Counted from the stretch's first letter, positions 7,545 through 17,078 are shown. The stretch is DNA of 64,000 nt from Deinococcus aquaticus (GCF_028622095.1 NZ_CP115166.1:186001-250000), one strand, 5' to 3'. Notes: generated from the sequence alone by a model not told the origin. Translations and numbers: made by a program.

Positions 7545-10500
7545 CCGACCGCATCTTCCACCACTACCAGCTGGGACGGCTGCTCGGCGGAGGCTGGCTC
7601 GGGCCGGTCCACGCCGCCGCCGACCTCGACGAGAACCGCGAGGTCGCCCTGCGCGTCCTGGACGACGCCAGCAGCGGCCAGTCCTTCCTGATCATGCAGC
7701 TCGAGCGGCTGCTGCTGAAAGTCGGCTCGCTGCGCCACCCGAACATCCTGCCCACCGGGGCGCTCGAGCAGCGGGACCGCCGCGCCTTCTACGCCATGGA
7801 CCTGGGCCAGCAGGGCAGCGCCCGCCAGCTCCTGCAGGGGCAGGCGCGGGCCGCGCAGCCGCTGCCGGTCGTGACGGCTGTAGACCTGATCCGGCAGGCG
7901 GCCGCCGGGCTGGCGCACGCGCACGACCAGGGCCTGATGCACGGCAACCTGAAACCCGAGAACCTGATCCTGCAACCCGGCCGGACCCTGCTGGGCCACA
8001 CCGGGTACGTCACGCAACTCTCGGATTTCGGGCTGGCCGAGCTGCGCGCCGGGAGTTACGGCACGCACGACCGCGCTGTCGTGAACGCCCTGGCGTACAT
8101 GAGTCCCGAGCAGTGCCGCGGCATCCGCAACGAGCTGCGCACCGATCTGTACGCGCTGGGCCTGATCCTGTACGAACTGCTGACCGGACTGGTGCCCTTC
8201 GACATCCGCGACGCGGCCGAGGCGCTCGAGAAGCACCAGCACGTCGCGCCGCGCCAGCCCAGCCTGCTGCGCCCCGACCTGCCTCCGGCCCTCGAGGAGA
8301 TCATCCTGACCTGCCTCGCCAAGGACCCGCAGGACCGCTACGCGGGCGCGCCGGCGCTGGAAGCGGCGCTGCAGGAAGTCCTGAACGGCCTGATGCCCGG
8401 CGGGCCGGAACCCACCGTGCGCCTGAGTGCCCTGCCGGTCATGCCGCCCGCGCCGGGCCTGGACGGGCACGCCAGCGGCCCGGAACCCACCCTGCTGGTG
8501 TTCAGCGAACGCCTGGAACTGCTGCGCAGCGACCCGGTCACGCAGGCCAGTTTCACGGTGGGCCGCGCGCCGGACAACGCCGTGAAACTCGAGCATGTCG
8601 GCGTGAGCCGCCACCACCTGAACGTGGAATTCACGGGCGGGCAGGCGCACGTGACCGAACTGACCGCCACGAACGGCACGGTCATGGACGGCCTGCCCCT
8701 GACGCCCATGACCCGCCTGCGCTGGCCGTACCGCACGCCGCTGTACCTGCGGCCCTACTGGCTGGTCCTGCTGGAACCTCAGCAGGCCCCGGCGCGGCCC
8801 CGCATCGTCGTGAAACCCGAACGGGACCGCGTGACCCTCACGCCGGGTACGCCGCTGACCCTGCACGTCATGCTGGCGAACACCGGCCCCACCGTGGATC
8901 ACTTCCGGGTGGACCTGCGCGGCATTCCGGCCGAGTGGGTGCAGGGCGCGCACACCGAGGTGCAGCTGAACCCCGGCATGCAGGGCGGCGCGACCCTGAC
9001 CCTGCTGGCCCCCCGCCACAGCGACAGCCGCGCCGGGGACTACGACGTGACCGTCGTCGCCCACTCGCGCGAGGACCCCGCGCAGACCGGACAGGCCCCG
9101 CTGGGCGTGACAGTCGCGCCGTTCCATGAACTGGTCGCCACCATGCTGCCCCCGCTTCGCCGCACGTGGCGGCACGCGAAGTACACGGTGCGGCTGGAAA
9201 ACCGTGGCAATACCGACGAGACGTACCACCCGCGCCTGCGGGACAACGAGGGGCAACTGCGGATCCTGCCGCGCCTGCAGGACCTGATCACGGTCCCGCA
9301 GGTCACGACCACCGGCATGCCGGTCGACCCGACCCAGTTGGCGCGCGAAACGGCCCGGCAGGCGACGGCCGAGGCCCGGCACGCCGCCGTCGCCGCCGCC
9401 CGTCAGGCCGTGCAGGGCCAGGGCCGCATCCGCGTGACCGACCTGCCCGCCCGCCTGCCCCTGGGGGCCGGGCAGAGCGCCGAGGAGACCCTGAAGGTGC
9501 GGGTGCCGCTGCGCTGGCTGGGCGCGGCCACGCAGCACCAGATGCACGTGGACGTGTTCCCGGAACTGCCCAGCGGCGAGAGCGGCGAACACCCGGCCGC
9601 GCACGCCACCGCCGAACTGAATCACCTGCCGCTGATCCCGCTGTGGATGCTGCCCATCGTGATGATTCTGCTGGGCGTGCTGATCTGGCTGCTGACCCGC
9701 CCGCCGCAGATCACGCAGTTCGACCGGGCCGACAGCAACACCGTCGTGCGGCCCGGCACGCCGTTCACGCTGCGCTGGGACACCCAGAACGCCACGCGCG
9801 TGACCATTCCGGAACTGGGCGCGGCGGGCCGCAACCTGCCGCGCGACGGTCAGCTGACCGTGCCCGGCATCACCCGCGACCAGAAGTACACCCTGACCGC
9901 CCGCTCGCTGCTGGGCCGCACCGTGATCAACCCGCAGACCGTGCAGGCCCGCTTCGACCGTCCGGAAATCCAGACGTTCGAGGTCACGCCCGCCCGCGTC
10001 GCCGGGAACCAGAAGGTCACCATCCGCTGGCAGGTGCTGAACGCGCAGCAGGTGACCATCAGTGAACTCGGGAAGGTTCCGGCCAGCGGCACCCGTACCT
10101 TCTCGCCCAGCCGCGACACGACCTTCACCCTGACCGCCCAGAACGGCACGGAACGCGAGACCGACGCCCGCAGCGTCACGGTGCTCGGGCCGCAGGTCAA
10201 GACCTTCAAGCTGGAACCCGCCGAAATCGAGCGGGGCGGCAGCGCCGTCCTGTCCTGGGAGGTGCAGAACGCCAGCACGGTCATGATCGAGGGCCTGGGC
10301 ATCGTACCCGCCAGGGGCAAGAAGACCGTCAAACCGCGCGAATCCACCAGTTACACCATCACCGCCAGCGGCGCGAACAACCTGACCAACAGCGCCAACG
10401 CCCGCCTGGAAATCACCTCGCCCGCCCCGGAATTCCTTGACTTCGAGGTCAGCCCCAGTCCCGTGCGCTCGGATCAGACCTTCACGATCCGCTGGAAGAC

Positions 10501-12331
10501 CAAGAACGCCAGCAGCGTGAACGTGCAGTACGGCAGCGGCACCGAGGACAGCGCCCCGGAAGGGCAGACCATCAAGCCCGCGCCCACCACCGACGTGGAC
10601 ATCATCCTGACCGCCCGCAACGACGCCGGCGACACCGTGATCGTCAAGAAACCCCTGACGGTCACGCCTGTCGACGAGAAAGCCGAGCGCGAGAAAGCCG
10701 AAGCCGAGGCGGCCGCCGAAGCGGCCAGTGCCGCCGCCGCCGCCGAGAAAGCCAACATCGAGAAGACGACCTTCACGGCAGAGCCCGCCGCCATCACCGG
10801 TGAGGGCGACGTGACCCTCAACTGGAACGCGCCGGGCTTCACGACCGTGGGGATCCTGCCGCTGAAAGGCCCGCAAAGCGGGAAGTTCGACGCCAGCGGC
10901 AGCGAGATCATCGAGAAGGTCAACACCAGCCGCACCTACACCCTGGTGCTGTACCTGGCAAACGGCAAGCAGAAAACGTTTGAACGGAAGGTCAAGGTCA
11001 CGCCGCGCCCGGTCGAGATCCGCAGCTTCAAACCCAGCGTCACCGACCTGGGCGCCCCCGGTTCCGTCACGCTCAGCTGGGACGTGGCGAACACACCCGC
11101 CGTGCGCATCGCCGGACTGAGCGGCCCGCTGCCCGGCAGCAAGTGGCCCCCGCGCGGCAGTACCACCCTGACCGTCCCGAAAACCCGCACGTTCGTCCTG
11201 AGTGTCGGCAGCCAGCAGCAGAGCGTCACCGTGCGCGTCAAGCCGCCCACGCCCGTCATCACCTTCAGCGCCGCGCCCACGCAGCTCACGGGCGGCGGCA
11301 CGGCCGTCCTGACCTGGGCCGTCCGGAACGCCAGTACCGTCCGCATCGACGGCGTGCGCGGCCCGAACACCGACGGGTCCTGGCCCGCCACGGGCCGCAC
11401 CACCCTGCCCGTGAAGGCCAGTCGCACCTTCACCCTGCGCGCCGGAAGCGTCACGAAAACCGCGTCCGTGACCGTCACGCCCGCCCCGCAGGCCCGCGTG
11501 AACAGCTTTACGGTCTCCAGCGCTGCCCTCAGCGCCCCGGGAGCGGTGCGCCTGCGCTGGAACGTCAGTAACGCCAGCGCCGTGCGCATCAGTGGCGTGC
11601 CGCAGGCCCTGCCCGCCAGCGGCGAAACGACCGTGAACGTCGGCAAGACCACTACCTTCGTCCTCACGGCCGGCAGCGCCCAGGCCAGCAAGACCGTGAC
11701 TGTCAAACCTCCGGTCACTCCTGCCAAGCCTCCCGCCACGACGGTCACGCCGCCTGCAGCCGTCACGCCACCGGCCGCCACGCCCGTCAGCGTCTCGTAC
11801 TTCAGCGCCAAGCCCGCCAGTATCCGCGCGGGCGGCAGCGCCACCCTCTCCTGGAAGGTCACGGGCACCGACTCCGTGACCATCGAGGGCGTGGGCGGAA
11901 GTCTGCGCAGCAGCGGCGTGGTGCGGGTCAGTCCCGCCCAGACGACCACCTACACACTGGTCGCCGGGAACGTGCGCAGCGAACCCGTCACCGTGACCGT
12001 CACCCGCGCGGCCGCGCAGAGCAGCGAGTACAGCGACCTGATCGGCTCCTGGACGCACCCGTTCGGGTACCTGACCATCTACAACATCGAGGGCCGCCGC
12101 GCGACTGGTACCTTCGCCAGCGAACGCGACGACATCCCGGACCTGCCCATCAACGTGATCTTCAACGGCGGCACCCTGACCGTCACCTCACCGCAACTGG
12201 ACACCTTCAAGATCGTGGCGTCCATCGACCCGGGCCGCAAGATCCTGCGCGGGCCGTACACCCTGCAGGGCCAGAGCGAACGCTGGTGCGCGTACCGCCC
12301 CACCGTCCAGCAGCCCGCCGACTGCCGCTGA
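7541..12331 (+). CDS. Pseudokinase-FHA-transmembrane protein with nine Ig-like repeats
   Basis: A 1596-aa protein. Residues about 8-280 are a Ser/Thr kinase fold: glycine loop LLGGGWLGPV, helix-C Glu55, DFG at 162-164 and SPE at 188-190. The ATP lysine is Arg38 (VALRVL), and the HRD motif reads His134-Gly-Asn136 in HGNLKPEN, so the catalytic Asp is lost. Residues about 335-405 are an FHA domain with intact GR, VSRHH and TNGT. Beta-rich segments follow, then one membrane helix near 700-722 (LPIVMILLGVLIWLL). After it come nine degenerate ~75-85-aa Ig-like repeats to about 1485, with a charged/Ala linker after repeat 4, and a C-terminal domain holding two Cys. Predicted topology puts the kinase in the cytoplasm and the repeats outside. 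Its overlap with the tail protein I gene ties it to the particle; an anchor or scaffold role is inferred. Confidence 0.85.
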   Translation: MTDRIFHHYQLGRLLGGGWLGPVHAAADLDENREVALRVLDDASSGQSFLIMQLERLLLKVGSLRHPNILPTGALEQRDRRAFYAMDLGQQGSARQLLQGQARAAQPLPVVTAVDLIRQAAAGLAHAHDQGLMHGNLKPENLILQPGRTLLGHTGYVTQLSDFGLAELRAGSYGTHDRAVVNALAYMSPEQCRGIRNELRTDLYALGLILYELLTGLVPFDIRDAAEALEKHQHVAPRQPSLLRPDLPPALEEIILTCLAKDPQDRYAGAPALEAALQEVLNGLMPGGPEPTVRLSALPVMPPAPGLDGHASGPEPTLLVFSERLELLRSDPVTQASFTVGRAPDNAVKLEHVGVSRHHLNVEFTGGQAHVTELTATNGTVMDGLPLTPMTRLRWPYRTPLYLRPYWLVLLEPQQAPARPRIVVKPERDRVTLTPGTPLTLHVMLANTGPTVDHFRVDLRGIPAEWVQGAHTEVQLNPGMQGGATLTLLAPRHSDSRAGDYDVTVVAHSREDPAQTGQAPLGVTVAPFHELVATMLPPLRRTWRHAKYTVRLENRGNTDETYHPRLRDNEGQLRILPRLQDLITVPQVTTTGMPVDPTQLARETARQATAEARHAAVAAARQAVQGQGRIRVTDLPARLPLGAGQSAEETLKVRVPLRWLGAATQHQMHVDVFPELPSGESGEHPAAHATAELNHLPLIPLWMLPIVMILLGVLIWLLTRPPQITQFDRADSNTVVRPGTPFTLRWDTQNATRVTIPELGAAGRNLPRDGQLTVPGITRDQKYTLTARSLLGRTVINPQTVQARFDRPEIQTFEVTPARVAGNQKVTIRWQVLNAQQVTISELGKVPASGTRTFSPSRDTTFTLTAQNGTERETDARSVTVLGPQVKTFKLEPAEIERGGSAVLSWEVQNASTVMIEGLGIVPARGKKTVKPRESTSYTITASGANNLTNSANARLEITSPAPEFLDFEVSPSPVRSDQTFTIRWKTKNASSVNVQYGSGTEDSAPEGQTIKPAPTTDVDIILTARNDAGDTVIVKKPLTVTPVDEKAEREKAEAEAAAEAASAAAAAEKANIEKTTFTAEPAAITGEGDVTLNWNAPGFTTVGILPLKGPQSGKFDASGSEIIEKVNTSRTYTLVLYLANGKQKTFERKVKVTPRPVEIRSFKPSVTDLGAPGSVTLSWDVANTPAVRIAGLSGPLPGSKWPPRGSTTLTVPKTRTFVLSVGSQQQSVTVRVKPPTPVITFSAAPTQLTGGGTAVLTWAVRNASTVRIDGVRGPNTDGSWPATGRTTLPVKASRTFTLRAGSVTKTASVTVTPAPQARVNSFTVSSAALSAPGAVRLRWNVSNASAVRISGVPQALPASGETTVNVGKTTTFVLTAGSAQASKTVTVKPPVTPAKPPATTVTPPAAVTPPAATPVSVSYFSAKPASIRAGGSATLSWKVTGTDSVTIEGVGGSLRSSGVVRVSPAQTTTYTLVAGNVRSEPVTVTVTRAAAQSSEYSDLIGSWTHPFGYLTIYNIEGRRATGTFASERDDIPDLPINVIFNGGTLTVTSPQLDTFKIVASIDPGRKILRGPYTLQGQSERWCAYRPTVQQPADCR

Positions 12332-12407
12332 AGTTCCCCCCCCGTTCCCGGACCCCACTGATCCACACCCACAGGCACCCACTCAGGCATCCACTCGGAG
12401 GAACCCC

Positions 12408-13046
12408 ATGAGCATCACGTCAGCAGGCGGCACCGGCGGACAGTTCACCAAGGCCCAGATCGTCCCCATGGACGAGAACAGCAACAAGCGCACGCCCATC
12501 GAGTGCATGTTCAACCCGCGCGAGTACACCATCACCCGCAGCGTCCAGTACGACAATCAGACCACCGACACCGGCGACAGCGCCAACAAGGTCTTCCGGG
12601 GCGGGCAGCCCGCCACCATGACCCTCGAACTGTTCTTCGACACCTACGCCCGCCGCCAGTCGGCCGGCACGGTCGAGGACGTCCGCCGGTACACCAAACC
12701 GCTGTGGGACCTGACCCGCATGGACCCCCAGACCTCCGAGACGGCCAAGGGGTCCGGCGTGGAAAAGAAACGCCCGCCCATGGTGCTGTTCCAGTGGGGG
12801 TCCACCTGGCACTTCCAGGCGGTCATCAAGAGCATGGAGCAGCAGTTCACGCTGTTCATGCCTGACGGCACGCCCGTGCGGTCCATCATCAAGGTCAGCC
12901 TCGAACAGGGCGACGCCAGCACCGGCTTCGAGGGAAAAAGCGGCAGCACCTCGACCTTCCACATCAGCCAGGGCATCCGCGCCGCCGCCGGACAGCGCGG
13001 CTTCGTGGGTGACCTGCGCCAGACCTCCTACGGGAAGGGCACGTGA
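12408..13046 (+). CDS. CIS tube/hub adaptor protein (Afp7-like, no LysM seen)
   Basis: A 212-aa protein with the contractile injection system tube N-terminal domain: KAQIVPMDENSNKRTPIECM, FNPREYTITRSVQYDNQ, ATMTLELFFDTYA, then VLFQWGSTWHFQAVIKSMEQ and FTLFMPDGTPVRSIIKVSLEQ. Relatives link the tube to the spike hub and usually carry a C-terminal LysM domain. Here the residues after about 170 are short and Ser/Gly-rich with no LysM pattern. The ATG at 12408 follows GGAGGAACCCC. The stop codon is also the first three bases of the dispersed repeat that forms the spacer to the vgrG-like gene. Confidence 0.88.
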   Translation: MSITSAGGTGGQFTKAQIVPMDENSNKRTPIECMFNPREYTITRSVQYDNQTTDTGDSANKVFRGGQPATMTLELFFDTYARRQSAGTVEDVRRYTKPLWDLTRMDPQTSETAKGSGVEKKRPPMVLFQWGSTWHFQAVIKSMEQQFTLFMPDGTPVRSIIKVSLEQGDASTGFEGKSGSTSTFHISQGIRAAAGQRGFVGDLRQTSYGKGT

Positions 13047-13182
13047 TACGGATTCCGTCTGTTTCGCTGACAATCCGGAACTTCACCGGATTGCCAGCTC
13101 CACGCCCGGAACCCGCCCTGCTCCCACTCGCATCCGCTCGGACCCAGCGGTCTTTGCAGCCCCCTCAATCGGAGTCCGTATG
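13044..13182 (+). repeat. Dispersed 133-bp spacer repeat, copy 1
   Basis: The entire spacer (13047-13179) between the CIS tube and vgrG-like genes is one copy of a repeat also found at 55120-55258. It starts with the TGA stop followed by TACGGATTCCGT and ends with TCGGAGTCCGT joined to the ATG start, so the ends are imperfect inverted repeats and each is nearly palindromic. Inside is a perfect 8-bp stem, CAATCCGG/CCGGATTG (13071-13078 and 13086-13093), with a 7-nt loop AACTTCA. The right end supplies the GGAG ribosome binding site of the next gene. Confidence 0.85.
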
Positions 13183-14961
13183 ACCCGCAGCGCGACCCGC
13201 CACCCGATGGAAGGCGCGGTCAGCACCCTGTACCTGAACATCGACGGCAAGGACATGACCCCGGACGCCGTGCGCATGATCGACGAGATCACCGTGGACA
13301 GCAGCCTGCAACTCCCGGACGTGGCGACCGTCACCCTGCGCGACCCGCAGGGCCTGCTGATCGACGACGAAACCTACCGCCTGGGCGCCCGCATCCGCGT
13401 GATCGCGCAGGTGAAAAGCAACCAGGAAACCGTCTTCGACGGTGAACTCGTCGAGGTCGAACCCCGCTTCGCGCGCGGCACCCAGCACCTGCGCCTGCGG
13501 GCCTTCGACCGCCTGCACCGCCTGGCGCGCGGCACGCACACCCGCTCGTTCCTGAACGTCAGCGACATGGACCTCGTCAAGAAACTCGCATCAGAGGCCG
13601 GCATGACCGCCAAAACGGCCGACAGCAGCGTCGTGCACCCGTACGTCCTGCAACACAACCAGACCAACCTGGAATTCCTGCGGGAACGCGCCTCCCGCCT
13701 GGGCCTGATCCTGTACGCCGACGGCACCACCCTGCACTGCGAGGACGTGCGCGGCCAGGACCCCATCGAGCTCACGTGGGGCGACACCCTCACCGAGTTC
13801 ACGCCCCGCCTGACCAGCCTCGGCCAGACCAGCCAGAGCACCGTGCGCTCCTGGGACCCCAAACAGAAACGCAGCGTGGTCGGCCAGGGCAGCGGCGGCC
13901 AGGGACGCGCGGACGTTCCCGAAAGCAGCCGCAGCGAGGGCGTCTCGCAGCAGGCGTTCGGGATGGACACGCCCGCCACGACCAGCACCCTGATCGTCCG
14001 CGAGCAGTCCTACGCCACCGCCATCGCACAGGCGCAGCGTAACCGCGTGACCGAGCACCTGATCGAGGCGCGTGGCACCGCCGCCGGGTACCCCCGCCTG
14101 ACCGCCGGCACCACCCTGAACGTCCGCAACGTCGGCAAGCGCTTCAGCGGCGCGTACGTCGCCAGTAACGTCCGGCACCTGTACCGCAACGGCGAAGGCT
14201 ACAGCACCGAATTCAGCGTCACAGGCAGCCGCCCCGACTCGCTGGCCGCCCTGATCCGCGAAAGTACCGCCGGACCCAACGACGCGCCGTTCACGCCCAC
14301 GCCCGGCCTGATGATCGGCGTCGTCACCAACAACGACGACCCGGACAACCTGGGCCGCGTGAAAGTCAAATTCCCCGCCCTGACCGAGGACGACGAGAGC
14401 GACTGGGCCAGGGTGGTGAACCTGGGCGGCGGCCCGAACCGGGGCTCGCAGTTCACGCCGGAAGTCAACGACGAGGTCCTGATCGGCTTCGAACACGGCG
14501 ACATCCACCACCCGTACGTGATCGGCGGCCTCTGGAACGGCAGCGACGCCCCCCCACGCCCCACCGGCAAGACCGTCAAGAACGGCAGCGTCATCCAGCG
14601 CGTTTACCGCACCCGCCTGGGCCACGAACTCGTGTACGACGACCCGCCCGACCCCGACCCGCCCCGCATCACCCTCCAGAGCAGCAAGAACCACGCCCTG
14701 GAACTCAACGACGACAAGAAAAAACCCTTCCTGCAACTGCGCACCACCTCCGGCCACCGCCTGACCCTGATGGACGACCCCAGAGCCCCCCACGTGACCC
14801 TGGAAGACAAGAACGGCAACCAGCTCAAACTCGACACCAAGACCAACACCCTGACCATCACCAGCACCGGCCGCCTTGAACTCAAGGCCCGCAGCGGCAT
14901 CAAGATCGACGCGGGCGGCGGGAACGTGGACGTCAAGGGCGTCATGATCAACCTCAACTGA
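13180..14961 (+). CDS. VgrG-like spike protein (Afp8)
   Basis: A 593-aa spike/hub protein. Residues about 10-370 form the gpD/gp27-like hub (TLYLNIDGKDMTPDAVRM, DGELVEVEPRFARGTQHL, FLRERASRLGLILYADG). Then comes the gp45/gp5 OB fold (PGLMIGVVTNNDDPDNLGRV, VKFPALTEDDESDWARVV, DEVLIGFEHGDIHHPYVIGG). The C-terminal beta-helix is repetitive and ends in SGIKIDAGGGNVDVKGVMIN. The ATG at 13180 is supplied by the right end of the dispersed repeat; an alternative ATG lies at 13207, nearer the conserved part. No toxin extension is seen. The candidate cargo gene follows 32 nt later, the usual place for spike-loaded effectors. Confidence 0.9.
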   Translation: MTRSATRHPMEGAVSTLYLNIDGKDMTPDAVRMIDEITVDSSLQLPDVATVTLRDPQGLLIDDETYRLGARIRVIAQVKSNQETVFDGELVEVEPRFARGTQHLRLRAFDRLHRLARGTHTRSFLNVSDMDLVKKLASEAGMTAKTADSSVVHPYVLQHNQTNLEFLRERASRLGLILYADGTTLHCEDVRGQDPIELTWGDTLTEFTPRLTSLGQTSQSTVRSWDPKQKRSVVGQGSGGQGRADVPESSRSEGVSQQAFGMDTPATTSTLIVREQSYATAIAQAQRNRVTEHLIEARGTAAGYPRLTAGTTLNVRNVGKRFSGAYVASNVRHLYRNGEGYSTEFSVTGSRPDSLAALIRESTAGPNDAPFTPTPGLMIGVVTNNDDPDNLGRVKVKFPALTEDDESDWARVVNLGGGPNRGSQFTPEVNDEVLIGFEHGDIHHPYVIGGLWNGSDAPPRPTGKTVKNGSVIQRVYRTRLGHELVYDDPPDPDPPRITLQSSKNHALELNDDKKKPFLQLRTTSGHRLTLMDDPRAPHVTLEDKNGNQLKLDTKTNTLTITSTGRLELKARSGIKIDAGGGNVDVKGVMINLN

Positions 14962-14993
14962 TCAACCTCTGCCCACAACCGACAGGAGATCTC

Positions 14994-17078
14994 ATGACCC
15001 AGTCCTCGCCTACCACTCCAGCCAGACGCGTGTTGCACCAGCTTGAGGACGGTGCGCAGCGCCTCACCGGGCAGCTCATGACCGGACTTGGTCTCCAGGG
15101 CCCCGCACCTGCCACCGCTGCGTCTGCCAAGCCGAAAACCGGTCAGACCTGGGAACGAGACTTCACCGTGACCAGCGGCACACTGATCATGAACCTGCAC
15201 CTGAAACGAACCAGTGGCGGCGCACTCGGCGGGTACTACACCGTCCAGAACAAAGGCAAGCCTCGCAGTCAACGGTGGCCTGTCGCAGGTCAACTCCTGC
15301 GGGACGACTCGTTTACTCTGCACGGCACCCAGAACGGCGCAACCTTCACCGGTAGCCTGCGGGGCGGCATTCCCCAGGTGAGCGACTTTCAGAACCGGAA
15401 GTTCCAGTTGCACAACCTGCGGTTTCGGCGCTTGCCCGCCGCTGCCGCCGTCCAAGTCGCTACCGTCCAGGTCGCCACGGGCACGAGTGCCGCCGCAGCC
15501 GCACCGGCGAGTGCCGCAGGTGCGGGCTCAGCGGGCGCCAGCAGCGCCCTGCCCGCCCTGCCAGCCCTGCGCGAACCCGGGTTCCTGCCGCGCCTGAGGC
15601 AGGTCGCTGCCGCCATCAACACCACGCCCGAAATCGTACTCGGCTTCCTGACACTGGAAAGTACCCTCGATCCCACCAGCAACAAGGGAAAAAACACTCA
15701 GTACAAGGGTCTTGGGCAGATCGGTGATGCTGCTCGGATAGACATCAACCGGTACATCAGTTCGCACGGGTTGAGTCTGAAGACACTCAAGTCCACCTCC
15801 GACCTGACGGGAATGACCGCCACTCAGCAACTGGAGTACATCGAGATTCACCTGAAGATCCACATGCATCAGGTGGACGTCGAGAACAGGGCCGCAGGGA
15901 AGACCAGCCCGCTGGAACAGGTCTACATGGCGCACCTGGGGGGCAGCGCCCGGTACGCGCAGAAGGACGTCTGGGTGACGTCCAGCAGCCCCGCGTACCG
16001 TCAGAATCCCATGGACGCCGATCAGGATGGGAACAACACTCCCACGGAAGCGGCCGATACGGTGCGCGGAAAATTCACGGCCACCTTCCGGGCCAATCTG
16101 GACGACCGCAGCCGACACCTGCGCCCGACCAGACGGAATTTCAACGGAACGGTGCAGCTGTTCTACGTGTACGACCCGAAATTCGACAACGGTTACCCGA
16201 TGTTCACGCTGGGCGACGCTCCCCCGGCAGTCACGCCGACCCCTGCCGCAGGTGCAGCCCCCGCTGCCGCTGACCACCAACCGGCCGACGCGCCGGACGC
16301 CCTGGACCGCCTGATGAAATTCACGCAGGAGACGCCGGAGTACACGATCGCCCAGGTGAGGATCGCCCGGCAGGTCATCCAGATCCAGCCCGCACCGGCA
16401 CGCTCCGACCTGTACCTGCTGCTTCAGGAAAAGACCCCACACCACTCACAGCGGAACAACCTGAGCCTGGGCCGCGCCGTCGATGGCGACAGGCCCGGCG
16501 GCAGGATCGGGAACGTCATGTGCAATCTGACGAGCGCCGCCATGGTGCTGGAACAGCTGGGCATCGAGAACCCCGACCCGGAACACTTCCCGCAGTTCGA
16601 GGACTACCTGGAGGACCTGCGCCGGAAGTTCGTGGACGCCAGGTACCAGGAACTGCTCAGGGCCGGGGTGTCGCCCGCGAAAGCAAAACTGGACTCGTAC
16701 GGGCGGTTTCACCGGACGACACAGGAAGGCTGGGGAAAGGTGCTCGACCTGATGGGCACCCAGCACACCAACCTGCAAACTTCGCCAGATCGATCGTTTT
16801 GGGAAGCAAAGATCAAACCTCATCTCGCAGCAGGCGAGGCTGTCATGATGAGCATCTACGGACACATTGTGAGGCTTCAGGGGATGAATGACGAAGGCTT
16901 GATTGTGGATGACCCTTACGGAAAGTCCGTGTTGTTCCGAACCGACAATCTCAAACCTAAGTACCGGTACGGAAAGTATGAGCATCAGGCGAATGTCAGT
17001 GGTAACAACACAGTCTGGAGCTGGAAGAGCGTGGCTGAGCACCCGATGCTGTGGCTGGCTGTGGTAAAGAAGAAATGA
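14994..17078 (+). CDS. Candidate cargo: transglycosylase-like plus C39-peptidase-like protein
   Basis: A 694-aa multidomain protein. Residues about 50-145 are an unrecognised beta-rich domain; 146-200 is an Ala-rich linker. Residues about 200-385 resemble a lytic transglycosylase fold: FLTLESTLDP with Glu222 as candidate acid, then YKGLGQIG. After a second Pro/Ala linker, residues about 440-690 resemble Peptidase_C39_2: Cys510 in VMCNLTSAAMVLEQLG, His624 in GHIVRLQG, and Asp639/Asp640 in VDDPYGKS. No signal peptide is seen, which fits loading into an injection system rather than Sec export. GC falls towards the 3' end. It follows the spike gene with AGGAG before ATG 14994 and overlaps the next start as ATGA. 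Cargo status is inferred; a cell-wall-remodelling particle component is the main alternative. Confidence 0.7.
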   Translation: MTQSSPTTPARRVLHQLEDGAQRLTGQLMTGLGLQGPAPATAASAKPKTGQTWERDFTVTSGTLIMNLHLKRTSGGALGGYYTVQNKGKPRSQRWPVAGQLLRDDSFTLHGTQNGATFTGSLRGGIPQVSDFQNRKFQLHNLRFRRLPAAAAVQVATVQVATGTSAAAAAPASAAGAGSAGASSALPALPALREPGFLPRLRQVAAAINTTPEIVLGFLTLESTLDPTSNKGKNTQYKGLGQIGDAARIDINRYISSHGLSLKTLKSTSDLTGMTATQQLEYIEIHLKIHMHQVDVENRAAGKTSPLEQVYMAHLGGSARYAQKDVWVTSSSPAYRQNPMDADQDGNNTPTEAADTVRGKFTATFRANLDDRSRHLRPTRRNFNGTVQLFYVYDPKFDNGYPMFTLGDAPPAVTPTPAAGAAPAAADHQPADAPDALDRLMKFTQETPEYTIAQVRIARQVIQIQPAPARSDLYLLLQEKTPHHSQRNNLSLGRAVDGDRPGGRIGNVMCNLTSAAMVLEQLGIENPDPEHFPQFEDYLEDLRRKFVDARYQELLRAGVSPAKAKLDSYGRFHRTTQEGWGKVLDLMGTQHTNLQTSPDRSFWEAKIKPHLAAGEAVMMSIYGHIVRLQGMNDEGLIVDDPYGKSVLFRTDNLKPKYRYGKYEHQANVSGNNTVWSWKSVAEHPMLWLAVVKKK

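Noticed and set aside
7541..8400. Active Ser/Thr kinase
   Set aside because: The ATP lysine and catalytic Asp are replaced (Arg38, Asn136), so activity is unlikely despite an intact DFG.
7244..12058. Very long open frame on the minus strand opposite the pseudokinase gene
   Set aside because: It is an antisense consequence of strong GC3 bias; the translation has no recognisable motif, while the plus strand shows kinase, FHA and repeat domains.
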